64,000 nucleotides of DNA, from assembly GCF_003096415.1 (NCBI RefSeq), contig NZ_QEKH01000009.1:98635-162634 (forward strand). Reading direction: 5' to 3'. Shown here one piece after another: positions 8,786 to 17,415 of this stretch. The notes beneath the pieces were generated by a model, which saw only the letters and a program-made list of their open reading frames with translations, ran no database searches and was not told where the DNA came from. The stretch's first letter is position 1. Every line of letters starts with the position of its first letter. The position numbers and the translations under genes are program-made. The stretch is from Victivallis vadensis. Lineage in GTDB: Bacteria; Verrucomicrobiota; Lentisphaeria; Victivallales; Victivallaceae.

Positions 8786-9856
8786 CTACTTGATTCCCAT
8801 GTAGAGCGCCGCGTTTCCGAACGGCCCGGCCAACAAATTCAGCATCTGCAGCGTCGGCAGGAACTGATTGATCCAGTTGATGTTGTACGCGGAAAGCCCG
8901 GATTTCGGGATGAACACCATGTCGTTGGGGGCCAGCGGAAAATCGACCTCCCTGCCCTCCAGAATATTCGCGAGGTTGATCTTGAACACCGTCTCCTTTT
9001 CCGGCGTGCCGCGGAACACCAGCGCATAATCGCCGTGGGTGTCCTTCAAACCGGCGGCGAACACCAGCGCCTTGGCCAGCGTCAGATCCACCTTGTAAAG
9101 GACATGGCGGGCCGAATTGACCTCACCGAGCACATACACCGACGAATCCATCGCCGACAGCAAATAGATGTAATCGCCGTTGCGCAGCGGGATATTGTGA
9201 CGCATGTCCCCTTTGAGCAGCGCCTTTTCAAAGCTGACCGGCAGTTTCCTGCCGTCGCGCAGGATATAGGAGGTTTTCAGATCGGCCGTCTCCACACTCT
9301 CGCCGCGGGAATCGCCGTGGGCGATCCCCCAGGCGGTCGCCATCGCATCCTGCAGCCGCATGCCGGTGCTGAGCGGATACCGGCCGGGGCGTTCCACCCG
9401 GCCGCCGATCGTATATGCGAAACCTTTGACCTGCCGCGGAATCAGCGCGACCTTCGGATTCCTGATATATTTGTCCGCCCGGCGCTTCAGCTCATCGGTG
9501 GCTTCCGGCAGGGTCAGGCCGCCGATTTTGCAGGCGCCCAGAAGCGGTATGCCGACGTAGCCGTCCGGCGTGACCGTCAACTCGTAGACTTTCAAATCCT
9601 CATGTTCATAGACATTGAAGTCGAAAACATCGCTCGGACTGATCCGGTAGGGATCGTCCGGCAGCTTCTGCAGCGCCTCAAGCTCCGCCGCATTCTCCTG
9701 TTCCACCTGTTCCGCCTTCTTCAGCACCTCCGTCATCTCCCTGCCCGGCAGCACTTCCCAGATTTCGATCTGCGGCGGCGGCTCGGAAGAGGTCGAACAC
9801 CCCGCCGACACCAGCAGCACCCCGGCCGCCGCACCCGACAACAGACTACGCATCAT
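8786..9856 (-). CDS. Wza-like polysaccharide export outer-membrane lipoprotein
   Basis: A 356-residue lipoprotein. The signal peptide ends in the lipobox VSAGC (Cys near residue 20). The poly-export domain starts at DPYRISPSDVFDFNVYEHEDL (residues about 67-88), the expected entry motif, with DGYVGIPLLGACKIGGLTL following. Two soluble SLBB-like segments follow (GRVERPGRYPL and GEVNSARHVLYK). Wza-type proteins form the octameric outer-membrane channel for capsule or exopolysaccharide. The gene is 3 bp downstream of the Wzc-like gene, its usual periplasmic partner. Confidence 0.93.
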   Translation of the reverse strand: MMRSLLSGAAAGVLLVSAGCSTSSEPPPQIEIWEVLPGREMTEVLKKAEQVEQENAAELEALQKLPDDPYRISPSDVFDFNVYEHEDLKVYELTVTPDGYVGIPLLGACKIGGLTLPEATDELKRRADKYIRNPKVALIPRQVKGFAYTIGGRVERPGRYPLSTGMRLQDAMATAWGIAHGDSRGESVETADLKTSYILRDGRKLPVSFEKALLKGDMRHNIPLRNGDYIYLLSAMDSSVYVLGEVNSARHVLYKVDLTLAKALVFAAGLKDTHGDYALVFRGTPEKETVFKINLANILEGREVDFPLAPNDMVFIPKSGLSAYNINWINQFLPTLQMLNLLAGPFGNAALYMGIK

Positions 9857-9859
9857 AAC

Positions 9860-11881
9860 TCACACCACCCATTTGCTTAACCCGGCAGGAATATCGTACA
9901 GCAGCCCGGAAACCGCCGGCTCTCTGCCGCCTTGCCGCAATGCCCGGATATCCGCCGAAATCTTCAGTTTGCTTTCACAGTCGAACCGGGCGGCGAAGAT
10001 CACATCGCCGCAGCTTTCGCAGATGATCTCGAAAAGCCGCCGGTCCTCTTCCGGCTTTCCGATCGTCCACACCACGATATCGTACTTTTTGAGTTCCCCG
10101 CGCATCATCCGGAGCCGTTCCGGTTCGGGAGGCGTGAAAAACGACATCTCATCCAGCTTGAAATAGAGCGTCCGGCCTGCGTCCGGCTCCGGCGGAGCGG
10201 CGGCAAGTCCGTACAGATAATCGTTCACCAGATAGCGCGCCGATTTCTCCGGCAGCTCCGAGCAGACCGAGATCCGCAGCGTATCGATGTCCTTGAGCAT
10301 CAGCACATCGTTACATTTGTCGACGAACGCCTCCGCCTCTTTCCGGGAGTCGTAGGAGACCATCGCGACCATCGCTTCCGGCTTCTCCGCCAGATCGCGG
10401 ATATGGTCGACCAGCATCTGAAGCTGGGCATAGTATTCGCTGCGGTTGTCCGAAGCGAGCTCGCAGACCGCGCCGATGCACGGCACTCCCAGCCCCGCCT
10501 CGAAATCGTCCCCGGAACGGACCCGCAGGTTCAGCGCCTCTTTCCCCAGCACCGTTCCCGCCGTCCCCAGAAACGCCAGGATCAGGCCGCCCAGCGACAG
10601 CACCAGCCGCCGCCGCGCAATCCCCTGCGTCGGCTGCGCCGCATGTTCGTAAATCGAAATATCGCAGAACGGGGAGTTCGCCGCCAGATTCTGCATGTGG
10701 CAGGATTTTTCCAACTCGCCCAGCAGCTCCTTCTTCTGCTTCAGGATCGCAACCATCTGTTCATAGGCGGGAATCAGCCTGACGATTTTCGCCTCCTGAT
10801 TCCGCAACACCTGCAGCGATTCCCCGATCGTACTGATGTTATGGCCGGCGGCGGTGAACTCGGATTGCGCCCGGACGATATCCGCCTCGATGAAGCGGTA
10901 GGTCGGATTCACTCCCTGGATCACCTTGCTCGGCTTCTGCGACGCCCCGTTGACCGCCGCGCGTTCTTTGAGCACCTTGAGCGTCATGGCCGCCTTCTGG
11001 ACGATCGGATTGTCGTCGGTATACTGCATGCGCAGTCCGGCGAGTTCCATCTCCTTGCGCTGGATCTCCATCTTGTCTTCGTCATAGGTTTCGGAAACCG
11101 TCCGGATCGTCGGGGGCGTCGCCGCCAGCTGTTTGCGCAGCTCTTCGAGCTTGCTCTCGGCCGCCTGCGCGGTAGCGCGGTCGTCCAGCTGCCTTGCTTC
11201 CAGCGCCCGGATCTGGGAAGAACAGCGCTCCAGCGCTTCCGTCAGCGAAATCCCGCCGAAATCTTCCATCTGTTTCTTCAGCTCCCGCTCCCGGTTTTCA
11301 ATATCAAGCTTCAGCTCCTCCTGATTCCTGCGGTAGTTGTTGTAGCTCTCCACATGCTTGCTCTTCTGGGTATTCTTGTAATCCTCCAGGAAAACCCCGG
11401 CGATGGCGTCGGCCAGCTCGGCGGCGGTCTTCGGATCGGCGGCGCGCGCGCTGATCACAAACAGATTGTCCCGGCTTTTCTTGCGGGTAATGGTCGTATT
11501 GTCATACACATCCTGAAAAGAGACGTTTGAACCGCTCAGACGCCGGCATACCTCCAGGATGTTGTTGCGTGAACGGATCATATCGACCACCACCTCATTT
11601 GAAAGCGGCTTGAATGCGTCGACCGCGCCCTCGATTTTCTGATAATCCCGCTCCACGCGCAGCAGAGTCGTGTTCGCCTCGAACACCCGGCCGCAGAACA
11701 GAGTGACCGCCAGGAAGATCAAACCGCCCGCCAATGGCGGCACCAGCACGATCCAGACCCATTTTTTATAAAGCGCCAATCCCCACAGCCGGATATCCCG
11801 GCGCAGGAGCGACAGGGAAAAGCTGCCGATCTTCAGCTCGCCTTTCCTCTCCTGCGGTTCTTCTTCCCATTCGAATTCCAT
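9860..11881 (-). CDS. Wzc/GumC-like chain-length protein with degenerate tyrosine-kinase domain
   Basis: A 673-residue inner-membrane protein. TM1 is at about 41-62 and TM2 at about 424-446. Between them is a Wzz domain and long coiled coil (about 160-390). The C-terminal region (about 500-673) has the order of a BY-kinase: VAMVSYD strand, YDIVVWTIGKP where Walker B is expected, and CGDVIFAARFD. However, the Walker A site is replaced by SYDSRKEAEAF, with no GxxGxGK[ST]. Nor is there a C-terminal tyrosine cluster; the protein ends GLSKWVV. It can probably set chain length and gate Wza but not phosphorylate. It is followed directly by the Wza-like gene. Confidence 0.88.
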   Translation of the reverse strand: MEFEWEEEPQERKGELKIGSFSLSLLRRDIRLWGLALYKKWVWIVLVPPLAGGLIFLAVTLFCGRVFEANTTLLRVERDYQKIEGAVDAFKPLSNEVVVDMIRSRNNILEVCRRLSGSNVSFQDVYDNTTITRKKSRDNLFVISARAADPKTAAELADAIAGVFLEDYKNTQKSKHVESYNNYRRNQEELKLDIENRERELKKQMEDFGGISLTEALERCSSQIRALEARQLDDRATAQAAESKLEELRKQLAATPPTIRTVSETYDEDKMEIQRKEMELAGLRMQYTDDNPIVQKAAMTLKVLKERAAVNGASQKPSKVIQGVNPTYRFIEADIVRAQSEFTAAGHNISTIGESLQVLRNQEAKIVRLIPAYEQMVAILKQKKELLGELEKSCHMQNLAANSPFCDISIYEHAAQPTQGIARRRLVLSLGGLILAFLGTAGTVLGKEALNLRVRSGDDFEAGLGVPCIGAVCELASDNRSEYYAQLQMLVDHIRDLAEKPEAMVAMVSYDSRKEAEAFVDKCNDVLMLKDIDTLRISVCSELPEKSARYLVNDYLYGLAAAPPEPDAGRTLYFKLDEMSFFTPPEPERLRMMRGELKKYDIVVWTIGKPEEDRRLFEIICESCGDVIFAARFDCESKLKISADIRALRQGGREPAVSGLLYDIPAGLSKWVV

Positions 11882-11903
11882 TGCGGTTCATCCTTTCCGC
11901 GGC

Positions 11904-12989
11904 TCAATTGCACCGTTCCCATGCGTACAGGAACCTCCCGCTTGCGCCGTTTCTATCAATATACCGGGGAAACTCCACTTTTTCAAGCAAAATACTTGAT
12001 ATTTCAACATATAAATCATACCGCGGCTGTCGGAAATACGGAACGAGCGGCAAACGGCAGCGGAACCGGCGCACCGGATTCTTCATCCGTTCCCGCCGGC
12101 CCCGGTCCTCCGGGAACGGTCCGGCCAAACGCAGATACGCCTCCAATTCCCCGGCGTTTTCCACAAATGCTCCCGCCAGCTCCGACCAGAAGCTCCACCA
12201 GAACTCCCGGAACAGCTTCAAAGCGGCGGGAAACTCCCGGTTCAACTCTTCCGCCGACAGCTCGCACGGCTCGAACTTGTAAGCAAGCGCCCGCCGGTAG
12301 CCGTCAAGCTGCGCGGCGGGAAAACCGGAATCCTCCGCCAGCGCGGCGGAACGCTCCTGCGCCCGCGCCCGGTAATTATGAGTCAGGATCAGCCGCGCAT
12401 CCCCGATCGCCAGCAATGCCTTGAACAAGTTCCGGGCTGCAAACCGGCGGTTTTCCGCGGAATCCTCATCCAGCTTCGCGGCGGCAAGCAGCAGGCCCGC
12501 GGCGCGGTTCAGCAGCAGCCGCGCCGCTTCGGAAACCGGCAGGAGGCTCCAGTCGCTCAGCCGCCAGCGCTCCAGACACGCGGGATCGCCCCAGACCAGG
12601 CGGCAACCGGCCCGCAGCTCCTGCCACATCAGGGTATAAGGCATATGCTCCAGCTCGCCGGCGGACCGGGCCGGTCCGAAATCGACGTCCACACCGATCT
12701 CCTCATCGAAGCCCTTGCCGAACTCCCGCATCGCACAGTCCAGCGCCTTGCGGCGGCGGCGCGGGAGCGGCCTGGAGATCACGAAAAAATCGAGATCGTT
12801 GAACAGCTCCGCGTCCCCGTCCGGTTTGCGGAAAACCCCGCCCTCGCCGCGCCCGTAGCCGCCGCCGAGCAGCACCGCAGCGATTTCCCGGCTTTCCGGC
12901 AGAGCGCCGATCCGCGCGGCCAGCCGCTCCAGGAACGCTTCCAGCCGGGATTCCAGCTCCGGGGCATCTGAATGACAGTATTTTCCCAT
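11904..12989 (-). CDS. Nucleotidyltransferase-fold protein
   Basis: A 361-residue soluble protein with the pol-beta nucleotidyltransferase signature: LLGGGYGRGEGG at about 40-51 (G[GS]x9-13D type) followed by NDLDFFV at about 63-69, whose two Asp residues would bind metal. A third Asp may be in GVDVDFGPA. The rest is alpha-helical with no family I recognise. It lies in the polysaccharide operon between the pseudo-nucleotidyltransferase and Wzc-like genes. A role in modifying a sugar, lipid or protein of the pathway is inferred from context only. Confidence 0.7.
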   Translation of the reverse strand: MGKYCHSDAPELESRLEAFLERLAARIGALPESREIAAVLLGGGYGRGEGGVFRKPDGDAELFNDLDFFVISRPLPRRRRKALDCAMREFGKGFDEEIGVDVDFGPARSAGELEHMPYTLMWQELRAGCRLVWGDPACLERWRLSDWSLLPVSEAARLLLNRAAGLLLAAAKLDEDSAENRRFAARNLFKALLAIGDARLILTHNYRARAQERSAALAEDSGFPAAQLDGYRRALAYKFEPCELSAEELNREFPAALKLFREFWWSFWSELAGAFVENAGELEAYLRLAGPFPEDRGRRERMKNPVRRFRCRLPLVPYFRQPRYDLYVEISSILLEKVEFPRYIDRNGASGRFLYAWERCN

Positions 12990-12993
12990 CGCC

Positions 12994-14391
12994 TCACCTC
13001 TCCCGGAACAGATTGCGCACCAGCGTCCGGCACAGCAGTTTCAGGTTGAACCAGAGTCCGGCATGATGGGAGTAATAGAATTCGTCCAGCTCGATCTGCA
13101 CCGGATCGTCTTCGTGTTCGAGCATCTCCGAATAGTTGAACACGCCGAGGTGGTAGTTGCCGAAGCGTTCCAGCAATTCGCGCACCTCCGCCGAAACCGG
13201 GAGCGGGTGATTGCCCACCAGCCGGATCCGGTTCATCATCGCCAGCACCACCAGATGAGTTTTGTGCAAACTGAATTTGTAGAAGAGCCGGTCGCACCAG
13301 ATCCGGGCGGGCGCCCGGTAGAGGTTCAGCCTGATCCACCGGGTCGCCCGGTGATCCACAAAATAGATTCCCGGAGTCGGGCGGACCGACAGGAAGGGGC
13401 GCAGCAGCAGCCACGGTGCCGCCTGCGCCAGCAGGATGCCGCCGCCGCAGACCATCGCCACCGCCCAATGGAAGAGCTGCCCCGGAAGCCGGGAGGAAAC
13501 GCCGATCAGGATAAATTCATCCAGCACATCCACATAGGTGCCGCTGTACGGGTCGATCAGCCGGTTCCGGCAGATGATCTTGTTGCGGATCTCCAGTTCC
13601 GGTCCCACATAGGTATTGTCCATCACGATCGAATTGATCATTGAAGTTCCGGCATCGATCAGCGAATTGCAGCCGACGATCGCGCCCGGCCCCGCCGCAG
13701 TCCGTTCGGAAAGCCGGGAGTTGTCGCCGAGCATCACCGGTTTGTTCACCTCCGCCCGCAGCGGGATTTCCACCCCCGCGCCGATATAGATATCCTCGTC
13801 ACGGCAATAGCTGTGCATCACGTAGTTACGGGCCTCGCCGGAAACCAGCCGCATCGAAAGCTCGTAATAGTTTTTCACCGAATCCAGCGACAGCAGGTCG
13901 CCCGGGCGGAGCCGGCGGCTCTCCGCCAATCCTTCCAGCGTGAAATTCCGGCAGCGCTCCCGGCCGGCCACGAACAGGCCCCGCTCCCCGCGGAGCACCT
14001 TGCCCCGAACTTCATCCGGCGCGACCTCGATCTTCACTCCGGCGTCCATCCGGCAGGCGAAGAAGAGGTAGCCGCTGATCAGGAACAGGTCGTCGCCGCC
14101 GATCATCCCGGCATTGCGGAGCAGGATCTCACGCAACGGCTGCCCTTCGCGGCAGATGCCGTAGCTGATTTCGCAATTCCAGCGGGAACCGCCGCCGTAA
14201 TACTCCCGCAGCCGCGCATCCGGCCGGCTCTGCAGCACCCGGATTTCGCGGATGCCGCACAGGTTGCAGAAGTCGAGCACATATTCCAGCAGCGGCTTAT
14301 TGCCGATGCTCAGCAGGAACGGACTGGAAAGCCCGAACGCCTCCCGCAGACAGAGCGTATCCTCCCACGGGCAGATGATGATCGCCTTCAT
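12994..14391 (-). CDS. Degenerate sugar nucleotidyltransferase, left-handed beta-helix and PGT-like tail
   Basis: A 465-residue composite. Residues 1-185 resemble sugar-phosphate nucleotidyltransferases (MKAIIIC start, NKPLLEYVLDFC), but the nucleotide-binding GxGTRL loop and the catalytic Lys are missing (PWEDTLCLREAFGLSSPF). Residues about 195-275 are hexapeptide repeats (DIYIGAGVEIP, GPGAIVGCNSLIDAGTSM). A membrane segment spans about 306-331. The C-terminus (IRLVGNHPLPVSAEV, then QIELDEFYYSHHAGLWFNLKLLCRT) parallels the end of the intact phosphoglycosyltransferase encoded next to it, but the DE catalytic dyad is absent. It is probably a non-catalytic partner or regulator. The gene follows the intact PGT gene after 3 bp. 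Confidence 0.72.
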   Translation of the reverse strand: MKAIIICPWEDTLCLREAFGLSSPFLLSIGNKPLLEYVLDFCNLCGIREIRVLQSRPDARLREYYGGGSRWNCEISYGICREGQPLREILLRNAGMIGGDDLFLISGYLFFACRMDAGVKIEVAPDEVRGKVLRGERGLFVAGRERCRNFTLEGLAESRRLRPGDLLSLDSVKNYYELSMRLVSGEARNYVMHSYCRDEDIYIGAGVEIPLRAEVNKPVMLGDNSRLSERTAAGPGAIVGCNSLIDAGTSMINSIVMDNTYVGPELEIRNKIICRNRLIDPYSGTYVDVLDEFILIGVSSRLPGQLFHWAVAMVCGGGILLAQAAPWLLLRPFLSVRPTPGIYFVDHRATRWIRLNLYRAPARIWCDRLFYKFSLHKTHLVVLAMMNRIRLVGNHPLPVSAEVRELLERFGNYHLGVFNYSEMLEHEDDPVQIELDEFYYSHHAGLWFNLKLLCRTLVRNLFRER

Positions 14392-14394
14392 CGG

Positions 14395-15102
14395 TCAATA
14401 CGCCCCCTTTCCGGTCAGCACGGCGGGAACGGTCTTCAACAGGATCCACAGATCGCGCCACAGGCTGCGGCTCATGATATACTCCTTGTCCAGCGCCACC
14501 TGCTGCCTGAAGGGGATATCGCTGCGGCCGGAAACCTGCCAGATGCAGGTGATGCCGGGCTTGACCGTCAGCCGCTTGCGGTCTTCAAGGGTGTATTCCG
14601 CCACCTCCGACGGCAGCGGCGGGCGCGGCCCGACCAGGCTCATGTCGCCGACCACCACGTTGAACAGCTGCGGCAGCTCGTCGATGCTGAATTTGCGGAT
14701 GAAACGGCCGAACCGGGTCACACGCGGATCTTTCTGCATTTTGAAAATCACGCCGTCCTTCGACTCGTTCGCCTTCAACAGCTCCTGCCGGCGCTGCTCG
14801 GCGTCGATGTACATCGAGCGGAATTTATAGAAATTGAACGGCCTGCCGTCCCGGCCGATCCGCTTCTGCTTGAAGATCACCGGCCCCGGCGATTCGAGCC
14901 GGATCACCGCCGCGCACACCAGAAACACCGGCGACAGCACCAGGATTCCCAGCGAAGCGCACGTCACGTCCACCACCGTTTTGAACAGGTAGGAGCCGCG
15001 GACCGTGACCTGCCACAAAAAGAGCTTCCACTTGACCTTGCGCTTACACTTCCCCTGATGGATCAGATAATCCATCAACTCGTCTTTTTCGTCCCGGTCC
15101 AA
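14395..15102 (-). CDS. Initiating undecaprenyl-phosphate sugar phosphotransferase (PGT)
   Basis: A 235-residue bacterial sugar transferase of the short WcaJ/PglC type, which starts the lipid-linked repeat unit by moving a sugar phosphate to undecaprenyl phosphate. It has a membrane helix at about 38-60, KRIGRDGRPFNFYKFRSM, the catalytic FSIDELPQLFNV dyad, DMSLVGPRP and KPGITCIWQVSGRS, all intact. I chose TTG at 15102-15100 as start: GGAGG (15115-15111) lies 8 nt upstream, inside the end of the preceding gene. The frame stays open much further upstream, but there it is antisense-like, Arg/Pro-rich sequence within the fusion gene. No ATG is equally well placed. Confidence 0.9.
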   Translation of the reverse strand: MDRDEKDELMDYLIHQGKCKRKVKWKLFLWQVTVRGSYLFKTVVDVTCASLGILVLSPVFLVCAAVIRLESPGPVIFKQKRIGRDGRPFNFYKFRSMYIDAEQRRQELLKANESKDGVIFKMQKDPRVTRFGRFIRKFSIDELPQLFNVVVGDMSLVGPRPPLPSEVAEYTLEDRKRLTVKPGITCIWQVSGRSDIPFRQQVALDKEYIMSRSLWRDLWILLKTVPAVLTGKGAY

Positions 15103-15107
15103 AAAGA

Positions 15108-17411
15108 TCACCTCCGTGAAAGTTGCCGGCGGACGACCCGCCACAGAAACAGCGGGTTGCCGATGATATAACGCCTGAAGAGCCGCCGCGGCTCCATCAG
15201 CAGCCGAAAGCTCCATTCCATGCCGATTTCGCGCATCCACAGCGGCGCGCGCCGGATCCGGCCGGAATAGAAGTCGAACAGTCCGCCGACGCCGATCCGC
15301 ACCGGCGCCGCGAGCTGTTCTCCCCAGCGCTCCAGCCACTTCTCCTGCCGGGGCACGCCGAAGGCGACCAGCAGAATGTCCGCGCCGGAAGCGTTGATCG
15401 CGGCGACCACCTGCTCCGCGCCGGCGTCGAGGTCGAAGCAGCCGTCCCGGACTCCGGAGAATTTCAGGCGCGGATACGACTCCAGCGTTTTTCGCCGCAT
15501 GGTTTCGACCACGCCGGGGCGGGCCCCCAGCAGATAAATCGAAAAGCCGTTTTTTTCCGCCATTTCGCACAGGTGCGGATACATGTCCGAACCGTTGATG
15601 TTTTCCCGGAGGCGCTGCCCGGTCAGTTTCCCGGCGATCACCAGCCCGATCCCGTCGGCCAGCACCTCGAAACGCTCCTTCATCAGCCGGAAGTACTCCG
15701 GGTCGCGGCAGGCGATATTGAAGCAGTCCGGGTTCATAAAGGCGACCTGCAGCCGTTTCCGCTCGCGGATGCACTCTTTGAAATGGTCGAGCGCCTCGCG
15801 CATCGACCGGTTCCGCACCTCCAGACCCAGCAGATGAAACTTCTCCTCCTCCCGGCCCGCGCCGCCGAAGAGCAGCGCCGGAAAGGTGCGCAGCACCAGC
15901 CCGAGGTCGCTCCACAGCGACCGGTGCATTTGTTTGCGTTCCCGCAGCGCCCCCTGAACCGCCAGCCGTCCCGACCGGTGGATAAAATCCGGAGTGAATA
16001 CGCCCGGCCGGTCGAAGCAGGCCAGCTCCGGCTCAAAGTCGCGCAACGGGTCTCCGACCAGCCCGATCCGGCCCGCCAGCACATAAGCGAAACGCGGCGA
16101 ACCGCGCCACAGCGCCGACTCCGACCGCACTTCCGGCAGCCGCAGCGGACGCCCGGCAAGATCGAACACCCGCCGGAAACGCAGCTTTCCGCACAGCGCG
16201 CCCAGCAGCAGGCCGGGCACCGAAACAATACAGAATCCCGCCAGGGCCAGGATATATTCCACCGCGACGACCACCGCTCCGGGACGGTGGCGGCGGCGTT
16301 CGAAGAGTCCGCCCAATGCGGCAACGTGCTTCTCCCATGAGAACTCCGCCGCTCTCCGGAATCCGGCCCGCCGCAATGCGGCAACCTCCTCCGGGTCGTC
16401 CAATACCGCAGTCAGCGCTGCGGCGATCCCCTCCGGCAGCTCAGGGTCGAACAGCCGAGCGGCCCCCTCGCCGATCTCACCAAGCGACGAGGTTTCCGAA
16501 CAGGCCGTCGGGGCCCCGCAGGCCATCGCCTCGACCAGCGACAGCCCGAATCCCTCGAAACGGGACGGGAACACATACAGCGCACACCGCCGGTAAAGCG
16601 CAGGCAGATCCGCCGAGGCGACGAAACCGGCCAGCCGGATCCGGGCCGCATCGGGCGAGGCGGCGGCGGCGCGGTGTATTTCCTCCGCCCCGTTCCAGTC
16701 GCTGCCGCCGAGCACGAGGCGGTATTTTTCCTTCAGCGCGGGAGCCAGCAGTCCGTAAGCCCGGATCAGGCCGGTGTGATTCTTGCCGGGATGCTCCAAC
16801 CGCGACACATAGAGCAGAAACGCTTCTTCCCCGGAGTATTTTTCCACGCGCGCCGCATCGTCCGGCTGCGGCTCCGCCGAAAACATCTCCCGGTCATAGC
16901 CGTTGCAGATCACGCTGATCTTCGCCAGCGCGATTTCCCAGAACTTCACCAGGTCCGCGGCGGTGCTTTCGCTGATCGCGACCACCCTCGCCAGACGGCG
17001 CACCGCGAAGGGGAGCAGCTTCATCACATAGAGCATCCGGAAAGGATCGTACTTGGTTTTCACATGGTACTGCGACAGGTCGTGCACCACGCCGACCGTG
17101 AAGGTGCGGCAGAACAGCATCGCCCGGCGGTTCGCGGCGGGCAGGAAGATCGCGTCGAACTCCCGCTGCCGGATCGTGAGAGGCAGCACGAAAAGATGCC
17201 ACAGCATATTGAAAAGCGGCCGGTCCAGCCACGCCGGAATGCTCCGGTAACGGATATGCTCCGACTCCGGCAGCAGCGGCCGGTCGGCGTCGAAAGCCGC
17301 CACCGTCAGTTCATGATGCTCGGCCAGCTGCCGCAACACATTCACGATATAGACGGAAATGCCCGACTTGCCGTGATCGAAACAGCTCACACAACAGAAA
17401 ATCTTCGCCAT
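15108..17411 (-). CDS. Three-part protein: GT4 glycosyltransferase, inactive PGT-like domain, WecG/TagA/CpsF (GT26)
   Basis: A 767-residue fusion. Residues 1-375 are a GT-B glycosyltransferase of family 4, with the EX7E pair at E286 and E294 (EGFGLSLVEAMACG). Residues about 380-515 begin with a membrane helix and follow the layout of a phosphoglycosyltransferase (RVFDLAGRPLRLPEVRSE, RIGLVGDPLRD, MHRSLWSDLGLVLRTFP), but the DE dyad is missing. Residues about 525-767 are a WecG/TagA/CpsF transferase (NGSDMYPHLCEMAEKNG, LLGARPGV, GVPRQEKW, GVGGLFDFYSG). GT26 enzymes add the second sugar to a polyprenyl-PP-sugar. The fusion may tether two transferases to the membrane beside the initiating PGT. 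Its last bases carry the ribosome site of the PGT gene. Confidence 0.88.
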   Translation of the reverse strand: MAKIFCCVSCFDHGKSGISVYIVNVLRQLAEHHELTVAAFDADRPLLPESEHIRYRSIPAWLDRPLFNMLWHLFVLPLTIRQREFDAIFLPAANRRAMLFCRTFTVGVVHDLSQYHVKTKYDPFRMLYVMKLLPFAVRRLARVVAISESTAADLVKFWEIALAKISVICNGYDREMFSAEPQPDDAARVEKYSGEEAFLLYVSRLEHPGKNHTGLIRAYGLLAPALKEKYRLVLGGSDWNGAEEIHRAAAASPDAARIRLAGFVASADLPALYRRCALYVFPSRFEGFGLSLVEAMACGAPTACSETSSLGEIGEGAARLFDPELPEGIAAALTAVLDDPEEVAALRRAGFRRAAEFSWEKHVAALGGLFERRRHRPGAVVVAVEYILALAGFCIVSVPGLLLGALCGKLRFRRVFDLAGRPLRLPEVRSESALWRGSPRFAYVLAGRIGLVGDPLRDFEPELACFDRPGVFTPDFIHRSGRLAVQGALRERKQMHRSLWSDLGLVLRTFPALLFGGAGREEEKFHLLGLEVRNRSMREALDHFKECIRERKRLQVAFMNPDCFNIACRDPEYFRLMKERFEVLADGIGLVIAGKLTGQRLRENINGSDMYPHLCEMAEKNGFSIYLLGARPGVVETMRRKTLESYPRLKFSGVRDGCFDLDAGAEQVVAAINASGADILLVAFGVPRQEKWLERWGEQLAAPVRIGVGGLFDFYSGRIRRAPLWMREIGMEWSFRLLMEPRRLFRRYIIGNPLFLWRVVRRQLSRR

Positions 17412-17415
17412 CGCC

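Noticed and set aside
15103..15915. Longer N-terminus for the initiating phosphoglycosyltransferase
   Set aside because: The extra 270 residues lie within the upstream fusion gene in another frame and are Arg/Pro-rich. A ribosome site 8 nt before TTG 15102 explains the start.
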